A DNA stretch of 64,000 nucleotides, from the NCBI GenBank assembly GCA_938045585.1, contig CALIAU010000002.1:62001-126000 (forward strand). Direction: 5' to 3'. This document shows positions 17,305 through 25,121 of the stretch, piece after piece (positions within the stretch are counted from its first letter, which is position 1; every line of letters begins with the position of its first letter). The stretch comes from an uncultured Saprospiraceae bacterium. GTDB taxonomy: Bacteria > Bacteroidota > Bacteroidia > Chitinophagales > Saprospiraceae. A model generated the notes under the pieces. The model saw only the letters and a program-made list of their open reading frames with translations. It was not told the origin of the DNA and searched no databases. The position numbers and the translations under genes are program-made.

Positions 17305-18191
17305 TACGAATACTTCTTCCCTTCTTAAGCCTAATACTAAGTTTTCATTCAGTACTAGCGCAAGAAGATCTTTTGTCACTCATTGATGAAGAAGAAACTA
17401 CTGAATTAGTTACAGCAAGTTTCAAAACGAATAGAATAATCAATTTAGCATCCTTAGAAAATACAGCAAAGGGTGTCATGGATTTCAAAATCAATCACAG
17501 ATTTGGTTTCCTCAATTCTGGTCCTGGCCAAGCATTTGGTCTAGACAATGCTACCATTCGTTTGGGACTGGATTACGGTTTGTCCGATAGGCTAATGATA
17601 GGAATCGGTCGTAGTTCTTTTGAAAAAACTATTGATGGTTATGCCAAGTTAAAACTACTTAGACAGTCTACAGGAAAGCGCACTATGCCATTCTCCGTTT
17701 TACTCCATGCAAGCACGGCTATTAGAACTATTCCTTTTCAAAACCCTGATAGAGAAAACTTTTTTTCGTCTCGCTTATTTCACACAGGTCAAATTATTAT
17801 TGGGCGGAAGTTTTCAGAGGGTCTCACTCTTCAGATAGCTCCTACTCTTGTGCACTTCAATCTTGTTCCAACAGCAGAAGATAAGCACGACATCTATTCA
17901 GTTGCTGGAGGCGGTAGAGTCAAATTGACAAAACGTCTTGCCCTTAATGCGGAATATATTTATGTTTTTCCAGACCAGCTTGCCCCCGGATATAGAAATA
18001 GCGTAGCTATTGGTTTTGACATTGAAACAGGTGGGCATGTATTCCAATTGCATTTTACAAATTCTACCTCTATGATTGAGAAGGGATTTATAGCAGAGAC
18101 GACGGGTGATTTCTTTGCTGGTGATATACATTTTGGATTCAACGTATCTCGTGTGTTCACCATTAAAAGCTATAATAAGAAAGCTAAATAA
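17301..18191 (+). CDS. DUF5777-family outer-membrane barrel protein
   Basis: 296 residues with a signal peptide (MIRILLPFLSLILSFHSVLAQ). Its sequence, with AKGVMDFKINHRFGFLNSG, NATIRLGLDYGLSDRLMIGIGRS, MPFSVLLHASTAIRT and HVFQLHFTNSTSM, matches DUF5777, a Bacteroidota family of predicted 12-14 strand barrels often found next to YceI. It overlaps the YceI gene by four bases (ATGA). It is presumably the outer-membrane component of the cluster. Function is not established. Confidence 0.85.
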   Translation: MIRILLPFLSLILSFHSVLAQEDLLSLIDEEETTELVTASFKTNRIINLASLENTAKGVMDFKINHRFGFLNSGPGQAFGLDNATIRLGLDYGLSDRLMIGIGRSSFEKTIDGYAKLKLLRQSTGKRTMPFSVLLHASTAIRTIPFQNPDRENFFSSRLFHTGQIIIGRKFSEGLTLQIAPTLVHFNLVPTAEDKHDIYSVAGGGRVKLTKRLALNAEYIYVFPDQLAPGYRNSVAIGFDIETGGHVFQLHFTNSTSMIEKGFIAETTGDFFAGDIHFGFNVSRVFTIKSYNKKAK

Positions 18192-18276
18192 GCTGAAATT
18201 TTGATGATATGATATTCTTGAGGCCTATTTGCTAAAGGAAAATGAGCTTCGGCTGGTATCTTACTAATATTTACAT

Positions 18277-18341
18277 TATTTTTGCGTTCGAATTAATATC
18301 CAACCTCACTATATATACTTCAGCCTGCTTTTGAGCAGGTT
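18277..18341 (+). promoter_or_regulatory. Candidate promoter and leader hairpin of the peroxidase gene
   Basis: TATTTTTG (18277-18284) is an exact TAnnTTTG match. The inferred leader carries an 8-bp hairpin, AGCCTGCT-TTTG-AGCAGGTT (18322-18341, one G-T pair), about 40 bases before the ATG at 18379. No T-run follows it, so it is a leader structure rather than a terminator. The 187-base gap holds no gene. Confidence 0.4.
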
Positions 18342-18378
18342 TGATACATTCGATTAGAAATTAACCGATAAGATCATT

Positions 18379-19716
18379 ATGCTACGTTTAGTTACTTTAA
18401 CCATATTCTCTGTTTGTATTATTGCTTCATGTATGCATGAACCACGAATAGATCCTAATACTGACTTAGATCTATTAGATCAGATAGCGCGTGTATCTCC
18501 CACTGGTTCATATGAACATTACATACTTCCTGATGAGTTTGATTATGATAACATACCTCAAGATCCTAAAAATCCGCTTTCAGGGGCAAAGAAAGCCCTA
18601 GGACAGTATCTTTTTCACGAGACTGGCATTGCTTTAAATGCAAATAAGCCAATAGGAATTGGAACCTATTCTTGTGCTAGTTGTCATGTTGCAGAAGCTG
18701 GGTTTAGGCCAGGTAGATTTCAAGGGATTGCAGACGGTGGTGTTGGTTTTGGCACCCTAGGTGACACGAGAGAATTGAGCCCATTTTATGATGAAACAGA
18801 AATTGATGCACAGGGTATACGCCCCTTAAGTGTGCTTAATACTGCCTTTGTGTCTAATACACTTTGGAATGGACAATTTGGTTCTTTTGGTGTGAATGAA
18901 GGGACTGAAGATGTTTGGGATAATGCGGAGGATACAAAAGTAAATCATTTAGGCCTATTTGGAATAGAGGCTCAGAATATAGAAGGTTTCAAATTACACA
19001 GAATGCATGTGGATGAGGCAGTTGCAGATAGTCTTGGATACACTTCTCTATTTAATCTCGCCTTCCCTGAAGTACCAAAGGAAGAACGCTATAATAACTT
19101 TACAGCCTCCTTAGCAGTTAGCGCTTATCTACGCACCCTAATAACGAACAAGGCACCTTTCCAGGAATATTTAAAAGGCGATCAATCTGCTATGACTGAA
19201 TCAGAGGTAAATGGTGCAAAACTGTTCTTTGGGAATGCAGGATGTTATAGATGCCATTCAAACCCTGCACTGGGTTCTGAGACCTTCCATGCCTTAGGTG
19301 TGAAGGATCTACACGAAATGGGTGCCCTAAATACATCTGAAGAAGATAAAAAACAATTAGGTAGAGGTGGATTTACCGGACTAGCTGAAGATCTATACAA
19401 ATTCAAAGTACCGCAGCTTTATAACTTGGCAGGTACTCCCTTTTATTTTCATGGCAGTTCTAAGACGTCCATACGAGATGTGGTAGAATATTTCAACAAT
19501 GCTATACCTGAAAATACTCTTGTTCCGCAAGAGCAAATCAGTCCAAACTTTAGACCCCTACTATTAACAGAACAGGAAATGGATGATTTGACCCAATTTT
19601 TGGAGGTATCACTAAACGATCCTTTTGTAGATAGATACAAACCTCCGTACGTACTATCGAACAACTGCTTCCCAAATAATGATGAACAATCAAACATTGA
19701 CACGAACTGTGAATAA
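18379..19716 (+). CDS. Di-haem cytochrome c peroxidase (MauG/CCP family) lipoprotein
   Basis: 445 residues. The lipoprotein signal has its lipidated Cys at 18 (IIASC). Two haem motifs are present: C-A-S-C-H at 99-103 and C-Y-R-C-H at 289-293, the spacing of the bacterial CCP/MauG family. Other family landmarks include G-x-Y-S-C-A-S-C-H-V-A-E-A-G, the SVLNTAFVSNTLWNGQFGS segment, and the late FKVPQLYNLAGTPFYFHGS region. It is longer than the typical ~330 residues, through N-terminal and mid insertions. Bacterial CCPs reduce hydrogen peroxide with electrons from small cytochromes; MauG-like members oxidise protein side chains. Its stop lies eight bases into the following mono-haem lipoprotein gene, its likely redox partner. 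Confidence 0.92.
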   Translation: MLRLVTLTIFSVCIIASCMHEPRIDPNTDLDLLDQIARVSPTGSYEHYILPDEFDYDNIPQDPKNPLSGAKKALGQYLFHETGIALNANKPIGIGTYSCASCHVAEAGFRPGRFQGIADGGVGFGTLGDTRELSPFYDETEIDAQGIRPLSVLNTAFVSNTLWNGQFGSFGVNEGTEDVWDNAEDTKVNHLGLFGIEAQNIEGFKLHRMHVDEAVADSLGYTSLFNLAFPEVPKEERYNNFTASLAVSAYLRTLITNKAPFQEYLKGDQSAMTESEVNGAKLFFGNAGCYRCHSNPALGSETFHALGVKDLHEMGALNTSEEDKKQLGRGGFTGLAEDLYKFKVPQLYNLAGTPFYFHGSSKTSIRDVVEYFNNAIPENTLVPQEQISPNFRPLLLTEQEMDDLTQFLEVSLNDPFVDRYKPPYVLSNNCFPNNDEQSNIDTNCE

Positions 19717-20077
19717 AAAAAACATAATTCTTACTATCTGTTTCTTGACAGCCTTATTTTCTGGATGTTACTATGACAATGAAAATGACCTGTATGGGGA
19801 TGACATTTGTGCAGATCTCACTTCAACATTTAGCGGTGGTGTTTTAAGTATTTTAAATAGAGACTGTTACCAATGCCACACTGATGCCTTACGTTTAGGA
19901 AATGTTACTTTAGAAGGCTATGATAATGTAATTCCTTATATCGAAGATGGAAGCTTTTTGGGATCCATTGAGCAAATCAGTGGATTCTCGCCCATGCCAA
20001 AGGATAGATCCGCTTTGTCTGACTGCAAAATTCAATTGATTAGAGAATGGATAGATGCAGGCGCTCTTGATAATTAA
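19709..20077 (+). CDS. Mono-haem c-type cytochrome lipoprotein (paralogue)
   Basis: 122 residues from the GTG at 19709, which gives a clean lipoprotein signal (MNKKNIILT..., lipobox ending at Cys20); the longer frame from 19679 overlaps the peroxidase more and adds ten polar residues. Haem motif C-Y-Q-C-H at 53-57, with Met96 in G-F-S-P-M-P-K as probable distal ligand. About half its residues match the cytochrome at 15967-16338, so the two arose by duplication and now bracket the cluster. It overlaps the peroxidase gene by eight bases and is convergent with hscB. Confidence 0.88.
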   Translation: MNKKNIILTICFLTALFSGCYYDNENDLYGDDICADLTSTFSGGVLSILNRDCYQCHTDALRLGNVTLEGYDNVIPYIEDGSFLGSIEQISGFSPMPKDRSALSDCKIQLIREWIDAGALDN

Positions 20078-20083
20078 AGTTCC

Positions 20084-20611
20084 CTACACACTTGGGTCTA
20101 TTCCTTCCAAGCGATCTAGAATCCTTCGCAAATATTTCTTTTTGAAATAATAGTCTTTTAGTGCTTCCAGATGATTCATCTCCTTTGTCTGATCAAAAAG
20201 GACAGTATGCTCATTTGCTTCTTCATCCATAGTTTTTGACTTGGTCAGAATTTCAGCCTGTACTTTTAATAGAAGCTTTTCATTTTTTTCCATCTGCACT
20301 TCCATGATCATCTCATTTATCTCCATCATTTCCATGAGAAAAGCAGGATCCATTTTATCTTCTGTTCCTTCTGTTAGGATCTGATAAATTCTCAAAATAT
20401 GCTCAAGCCTCTTTGTAGTATCTGACAGTACTTTATACGCTTCATTATTTTGCGTAGTCATATCTAGAGCATGATTCTTCTCCTCCTCAGAAGCTAGTGT
20501 AAAATAGTCCGGATGGAATTCCCTGCTCTTTAGAAGGTAGGCTCTTTTCAGTGCTACCTCATCCAAATGAAAGGCAGGTTCTAAACTGAAGAATTGAAAA
20601 TAGTTTTTCAT
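20084..20611 (-). CDS. hscB: Fe-S cluster co-chaperone HscB (J-protein)
   Basis: 175 residues. The N-terminal J-domain begins MKNYFQFFSLEPAFHLDEVALKRAYL and holds the essential H-P-D (REFHPDYF); the C-terminal three-helix domain (DPAFLMEMMEINEMI...) is the HscB signature that binds the scaffold IscU. HscB delivers IscU to the Hsp70 HscA. The N-terminal zinc site seen in eukaryotic homologues is absent, as in most bacteria. It overlaps the rseP stop by one base (TAATG), so translation is probably coupled with rseP; an IscA-type gene is elsewhere in the window (37366). Confidence 0.9.
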   Translation of the reverse strand: MKNYFQFFSLEPAFHLDEVALKRAYLLKSREFHPDYFTLASEEEKNHALDMTTQNNEAYKVLSDTTKRLEHILRIYQILTEGTEDKMDPAFLMEMMEINEMIMEVQMEKNEKLLLKVQAEILTKSKTMDEEANEHTVLFDQTKEMNHLEALKDYYFKKKYLRRILDRLEGIDPSV

Positions 20612-21942
20612 TACTTGAATAAGCGCATGATGTCGATACCAAATATAACTACCATCAGAGTCATTAAAATAATGAACCCAGCGAAGGTGGTGTACTCCAT
20701 AAATTTATCACTTGGCTTTACACCTGTTATCATTTCCCATAGCAAGAACATAACATGCCCCCCATCTAATGCTGGAATGGGTAGTAAATTCATAAAACCA
20801 AGTATTAAGGAAAGAATGGCTGTAATATTCCAGAAACGTTCCCAATCCCAGGTCTTTCCAAACATCCCTCCAATTGCTATAGGTCCACCCACACTTTCTT
20901 TCATTTTCATTTTCCCCTTGAACATTTGACCAAATGCCTTAATCTGTGTACCTAAAAAGGAAACACCCTTTTTAAAGCCGGCAGGAAAAGATTCTAGAAA
21001 GCCATATTTAATTCTTTCTTGTTTTAAAAAATCGAAATCACCACTCGGGCCAACTCCAATCTTTCCTTCCTCATTAAATTCTACAGCGATCGACTGACGC
21101 ACTCCGTTTCGTTCGATATCCAGATTTTCGGTTGTACTTCTAAAGTTAGTTACTAGGTCTGTGAATTCATCATAAAAGACAAGAGGTGTACCGTTGACTC
21201 CTACAACCTTATCTCCAACTTCTAGACCTGCTTTTTTTGCATTTCCTTCATCACTTACCACACCTAAGGTAAAAGGAACACGGGGACCAAAAATGGGTCC
21301 TTGTCCATACTTGGTTAATTCACCAATATATTTTTCGTCGATATCTAAATTGACCGTTTGTCCTGCCCTATCAATCTGCACTGTTTTTGCATCATCAATT
21401 GCGATTGCCTGAACCAACTTACGTGACTCAAAGCGATCAAATGGTATACCATCTATTGACTTAATTTTATCTCCATTCCGCAATCCCATTTCAAAGCCTA
21501 GACTATCTGTAACATGCATTCCATATTTGATATTCTCATTTGGATAATACTTCTCCCCGTAGTGCCATAATAAAATAGCGAAGAGTAAGAATCCAAGTAT
21601 GAAATTTACGGTTACACCTCCTAACATAATTATAAGTCGTTGCCATGCTGGCTTAGATCTAAATTCCCATGGTTGAGCAGGACCTTTCATTTGCTCTTTA
21701 TCCATGCTTTCATCTATCATACCAGAAATTTTAACATAGCCACCCAATGGAAGCCATCCTACCCCATATTCTGTCTCACCTATTTGCTTTTTAAATAGCT
21801 CAAACCCTGGGTTAAAAAAGAGGTAGAATTTTTCTACTCTAGTCTTAAAGGTTCTAGCGGCATAAAAATGCCCCCACTCGTGCAAAACGACTAGGATAGA
21901 AAGGCTGAGTAATAATTGAGATACTGTAATTAAGGTTCCCAT
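20611..21942 (-). CDS. rseP: Site-2 intramembrane metalloprotease RseP
   Basis: 443 residues. The zinc motif H-E-W-G-H is at 21-25 in the first membrane helix, and the second metal-ligand motif N-L-L-P-I-P-A-L-D-G-G-H lies near residue 395. Two PDZ domains occupy the middle (DSLGFEMGLRNGDKIKSIDG and EGNAKKAGLEVGDKVVGVNG). The final membrane helix is at about 415-437. RseP cleaves transmembrane anti-sigma factors and signal peptides within the inner membrane. The protein is complete and typical in length. A -7 element (21996-22011 block) lies 60 bases upstream, back to back with that of rsmE. Confidence 0.93.
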   Translation of the reverse strand: MGTLITVSQLLLSLSILVVLHEWGHFYAARTFKTRVEKFYLFFNPGFELFKKQIGETEYGVGWLPLGGYVKISGMIDESMDKEQMKGPAQPWEFRSKPAWQRLIIMLGGVTVNFILGFLLFAILLWHYGEKYYPNENIKYGMHVTDSLGFEMGLRNGDKIKSIDGIPFDRFESRKLVQAIAIDDAKTVQIDRAGQTVNLDIDEKYIGELTKYGQGPIFGPRVPFTLGVVSDEGNAKKAGLEVGDKVVGVNGTPLVFYDEFTDLVTNFRSTTENLDIERNGVRQSIAVEFNEEGKIGVGPSGDFDFLKQERIKYGFLESFPAGFKKGVSFLGTQIKAFGQMFKGKMKMKESVGGPIAIGGMFGKTWDWERFWNITAILSLILGFMNLLPIPALDGGHVMFLLWEMITGVKPSDKFMEYTTFAGFIILMTLMVVIFGIDIMRLFK

Positions 21943-21995
21943 TGACTATATTAATTATGTGTATTTACTAACAGTGGATTGTATATTAAGTTCCA

Positions 21996-22011
21996 TAAGT
22001 TTGCAAATGTA
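21996..22011. promoter_or_regulatory. Overlapping divergent -7 elements between rseP and rsmE
   Basis: The 16 bases TAAGTTTGCAAATGTA contain TAAGTTTG on the plus strand (toward rsmE) and TACATTTG on the minus strand (toward rseP), abutting at a central TTTGCAAA palindrome. Both match TAnnTTTG exactly. No -33 elements at 19-21 bases could be assigned on either side. Confidence 0.5.
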
Positions 22012-22068
22012 CTATATACAATACAACTCAGTTGTTATATTCGACAAATTATCCATATTCTAACTTAT

Positions 22069-22758
22069 ATGATAGTCTTTTATACTGATGACTTTTTAGG
22101 AAATACGGCAACTTTACATGCGTCTGAGAGCAAGCACTGTAATGTTGTGTTACGAAAAAAACCTGGGGACCTTATATATGTTATAAATGGTCAAGGCCTC
22201 TTGGCCGAGGGTAGAATCCTCTCTCAGGATAAGAAAACTACCTCTATTGAGATAGTCAGCAGGGAGAATTTTCCGATAGGTCGGTATAGAGGTATTGCTA
22301 TTTGCCCTACCAAAAATATGAGTCGATTTGAGTTTTTTCTTGAAAAAGCAACCGAAATTGGTATCAATAATATATTCCCCATTTTATGTACTAGATCAGA
22401 ACGAAAAATACTTAAACCGCAACGTCTTGAAAAAATACTGCTGAGTGCTGCAAAACAGTCAATTAATTATCATCTACCTATATTGCACCCACTACAGACT
22501 TTTACAGACTTTGTGAAAAAAATGGAGGACAATGATTTTGATAAATTTATAGGACACTATAAAGAAGATAATCCTGAGCTATTTGACTTGATAGGGAATG
22601 AAAAAGAGAAACTGGTCGTTATAGGACCAGAAGGAGATTTTACTGAGTCCGAGTTAAGCTTGGCTAGTTCATCAGGTTTTGTAACTGTAAACCTAAGTAA
22701 AAGCCGACTTAGAACAGAGACAGCTGGAATTGTAGCGAGTAGCTTTATCTGTGTGTAA
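22069..22758 (+). CDS. rsmE: 16S rRNA (uracil(1498)-N(3))-methyltransferase
   Basis: 229 residues from the ATG at 22069, which gives the usual family start MIVFYTDDF; the frame runs back to 21979 but the extra 30 residues overlap the divergent promoter. The N-terminal PUA-like domain (about 1-70: HASESKHCNVVLRKKPGD) is followed by a SPOUT/trefoil-knot methyltransferase domain with CPTKNMSRFEFFLEKATEIGI, VIGPEGDFTESE and LSKSRLRTETA, the SAM-binding knot. RsmE methylates U1498 in the 30S decoding region. Divergent from rseP. Confidence 0.94.
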   Translation: MIVFYTDDFLGNTATLHASESKHCNVVLRKKPGDLIYVINGQGLLAEGRILSQDKKTTSIEIVSRENFPIGRYRGIAICPTKNMSRFEFFLEKATEIGINNIFPILCTRSERKILKPQRLEKILLSAAKQSINYHLPILHPLQTFTDFVKKMEDNDFDKFIGHYKEDNPELFDLIGNEKEKLVVIGPEGDFTESELSLASSSGFVTVNLSKSRLRTETAGIVASSFICV

Positions 22759-22791
22759 ACAAGTTTTTTAATTTTACATGAGAAAAATATC

Positions 22792-23439
22792 ATGAGAATA
22801 TTAATTGCATCTATACTTATCCTAGCAAGCTCATTTAATACTGCGCCCAAGTTACAGCTTGCCCTATTACAATATAGCGGGGGTGGTGACTGGTATGCTA
22901 ATCCAACGGCTCTTAAAAATCTTGCAAATTTCTGTAATGAAACCTTGGGTACTGATTTTGATCCCAAGTATGAAACCGTAGAAGTAGGAAGCATTGAAAT
23001 TTTTAATCATCCATTTTTACATATGACAGGTCATGGCAATGTTGTGTTTTCAGATGCAGAGGCTGAGAATCTAAGAACCTATCTAATAAGTGGAGGATTC
23101 CTGCATATCGATGATAATTATGGAATGGATCCATTTGTACGTCCGTCTTTTAAGAAAGTATTTCCTGAACTCGAATTTGTAGAACTCCCATTTGATCATG
23201 GCATATACAATTCAAAATTTACATTTACCAATGGTCCGCCAAAAATCCACAAACATGATGATAAAGCTGCACAGGGCTTCGGACTTATTTGGGAAGGTAG
23301 GTTGGTGTGTTATTATACCTATGAATCCGATATAGGTGATGGATGGGAAGATCAGTCTGTACACAAAGATTCAGAAGAAAAAAGACTAAAAGCACTCAGA
23401 ATGGGTGCAAATATCATCCAGTATAGTTTTACGCAATAA
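22792..23439 (+). CDS. DUF4159 domain protein, exported
   Basis: 215 residues. A signal peptide (MRILIASILILASSFNTA) is followed by a DUF4159 domain: LALLQYSGGGDWYANPTALKNLANF, VEVGSIEIFNHPFLHMTGHG, SGGFLHIDDNYGMDPFVRPSF and ELPFDHGIYN. The family is predicted to have a glutamine-amidotransferase-like (ThuA-like) fold, and in Bacteroidota it often occurs near AAA ATPase/BatA-type genes; here it stands 33 bases after rsmE. Function unknown. The first copy of the 97-bp repeat, with a terminator-like hairpin, lies 45 bases downstream. Confidence 0.88.
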   Translation: MRILIASILILASSFNTAPKLQLALLQYSGGGDWYANPTALKNLANFCNETLGTDFDPKYETVEVGSIEIFNHPFLHMTGHGNVVFSDAEAENLRTYLISGGFLHIDDNYGMDPFVRPSFKKVFPELEFVELPFDHGIYNSKFTFTNGPPKIHKHDDKAAQGFGLIWEGRLVCYYTYESDIGDGWEDQSVHKDSEEKRLKALRMGANIIQYSFTQ

Positions 23440-23481
23440 AATTGAAGGAAAATCAAACTTAGACCTTGAAAGTTCTATAAA

Positions 23482-23578
23482 AAGGAAAGAGTCAGGTTTC
23501 TCACGTCTGACTCATTTATTTTTTCCAGTATCATTACATCCCATTACCAGCGAAATGTTAGAGTAAAGTTATGCTATC
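23482..23578. repeat. 97-bp structured repeat, copy 1
   Basis: First of three copies. It holds GAGTCAG/CTGACTC (23489-23495 with 23507-23513), a perfect 7-bp stem followed on the plus strand by ATTTATTTTTT, so this copy could end transcription of the DUF4159 gene. The 3' half contains the conserved core CATTACCAGCGAAATGTTA, shared almost exactly with the other copies. It is more diverged than copies 2 and 3. Confidence 0.8.
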
Positions 23579-23743
23579 CATAATTGCTATGTTACTACAA
23601 GGCATATAAGACTGCACTACATATCCACTACAAATTATAAGAAAAGTAAGATTTTTGGTAAAATTAAGAGCTCTTACAATGAAAAGCACTTCGCAAGTGC
23701 AGTCATTGATTTTGAAATATAAAACTATTAATAAAGCTATAAA

Positions 23744-23840
23744 ATGAGAAAGAGCCGGGTTTCTCACGTCCGACTCATTTATTTTTCAAGTATCATTCAT
23801 TCCATTACCAGCGAAATGTTAAGTCAAAGATAGACTATAT
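23744..23840. repeat. 97-bp structured repeat, copy 2
   Basis: Nearly identical to copy 3. Relative to copy 1, the stem becomes GAGCCGG/CCGACTC: one A-T pair changed to G-C on both sides (a compensatory change), and another pair is C-A on the plus strand but a T-G wobble on the minus strand. An alternative stem TGAGAAA/TTTCTCA overlaps the first, so two folds exclude each other. Confidence 0.8.
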
Positions 23841-23956
23841 AAATATGGCAAATGACTACGTCTAATATCACAAGGCCTTACAAATTGACTACGTATTCAA
23901 TGGATTTGTTGTAAATGCCTATAAAATTTGAATCCAAGGCCGATTACTTTGGTTGT

Positions 23957-24055
23957 AAATGAGAAAGAGCCGGGTTTCTCACGTCCGACTCATTTGTTTT
24001 TTCAAGTATCATTCATTCCATTACCAGCGAAATGTTAAGTCAAAGATATGCTATC
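23957..24055. repeat. 97-bp structured repeat, copy 3
   Basis: Shares the same core, paired stems and CATTACCAGCGAAATGTTAAG block as copy 2; the T-tract differs slightly. Between copies the spacers are unequal (263 and 215 bases start to start) and share only short degenerate words such as GACTAC-TCT-ATATC. No ORF lies in the whole 23440-24206 stretch, and no tRNA or CRISPR pattern is present. Confidence 0.8.
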
Positions 24056-24206
24056 TAATAAAGGCAAAAGACTACATCTGATATCGCGGCATTATACAGA
24101 TAGTCTACTTGTGCATAAAAAGGGTATAAAATTGCTGATTTTTATAGGATCTGGCTAGAAATAGACAACTCTATAAGGATCGCAACAAAGGCTATAGTTA
24201 AGATTA

Positions 24207-24425
24207 CTATTCAAATACAATATTCTTGCCTTTTCGTAAATACGTCTTGATGTTGATCCAAAAAGCTATGATAAGATAAATAACTAAGGGTGACCCCATT
24301 GTAATAAACGATAGATAAATAAAGTACATCCTAACTACTCCAGTCTTGAGTCCAATTTTTTGTGCAAGCACTGTACAGACTCCAAAACTGTATCGTTCAA
24401 CTATATTTCTGAGTTTATCTAGCAT
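24207..24425 (-). CDS. PspC-domain small membrane protein
   Basis: 72 residues. The whole protein is a PspC domain: a short N-terminal helix with G-V-C-T-V-L-A-Q-K-I-G (usually G-V-x-x-G-L-A), R-M-Y-F-I-Y, then one strong membrane helix (about 36-58). PspC proteins take part in the phage-shock envelope stress response; stand-alone Bacteroidota versions are common and their role is not defined. The next gene on the same strand, 52 bases upstream, encodes a single-pass membrane protein with a PKD-like domain, which may be a partner. Confidence 0.85.
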   Translation of the reverse strand: MLDKLRNIVERYSFGVCTVLAQKIGLKTGVVRMYFIYLSFITMGSPLVIYLIIAFWINIKTYLRKGKNIVFE

Positions 24426-24477
24426 GACTTAGATAAATTTAAGGAAAAAATAAATGTCTATTAGAAAGAAAATTATT

Positions 24478-24954
24478 CTATTTAAGAATACTTAGTTGCG
24501 TATTGGGAGCAATCTCTATTTTTTCCGTTGATAGGAGCTTTTTCTGATTATTTTTTACTGTAAACAAATTCAGTTGATATTGACCTGGAAAGGAGTAATT
24601 GTAAAAGACTGTTTGTGTGTTATTGATTCGTTTGATTTCGCCATCCCCATAATCCATGTAAAGAGGACTGGTCTGAATCCCTTCACTAATTTGAAATGCT
24701 AATTTTTCACCAACACGTCTTTCACCTTTAATAGCCATTGTCTTTGTATCTGGCGATAAGACCAAAGCATCTTCTAGCAGATCTAAATTATGTGCACTGT
24801 AATTTGTTTTTGCTAAGGCACTTGTAAAACACAGGATAGACCCTAATATTCCAAAAGATACAATTGCAAAAAGCACTAGACTTTCTCTATGTCCAAAACT
24901 GGATAATAGTTTTTCTGCAGAAATTCGGGTATTCGATTCCTCTGAGTTACTCAT
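24478..24954 (-). CDS. Single-pass membrane protein with PKD-like periplasmic domain
   Basis: 158 residues from the ATG at 24954 (MSNSEESNTRISAEKLL). A longer frame begins at 25035, but its extra 27 residues look like translated leader. One membrane helix lies at about 23-45 (SLVLFAIVSFGILGSILCF). The periplasmic part contains KRIGE-like KGERRVGEKLAFQIS, MDYGDGEI and NYSFPGQYQLNLFTVK, the D-G-D and F-x-x-P-G-x-Y pattern of PKD domains. Located just upstream of the pspC-type gene on the same strand. Function unknown; a surface-sensing or scaffold role is a guess. Confidence 0.65.
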   Translation of the reverse strand: MSNSEESNTRISAEKLLSSFGHRESLVLFAIVSFGILGSILCFTSALAKTNYSAHNLDLLEDALVLSPDTKTMAIKGERRVGEKLAFQISEGIQTSPLYMDYGDGEIKRINNTQTVFYNYSFPGQYQLNLFTVKNNQKKLLSTEKIEIAPNTQLSILK

Positions 24955-25121
24955 GGATAAAAACGGTTTTGGATAATCAACTCTACAAATCAACCACTCA
25001 CCTAACAAATATAAAATATTCTTAGCCCAGAACAATCTTATTAGAATAAATTTACATATATAATTATTTATATATCAATTGAATACATCCTATAAATAGT
25101 ATTTTAACATTATATAGATTA

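Noticed and set aside
15967-18191. Possible horizontal transfer of the haem cluster
   Set aside because: Base composition looks like the neighbours and there are no mobile elements or direct repeats at the borders.
23440-24206. Possible CRISPR array
   Set aside because: The repeat is about 97 bases, only three copies, with unequal gaps of ~118-166 bases and no cas genes; not a CRISPR layout.
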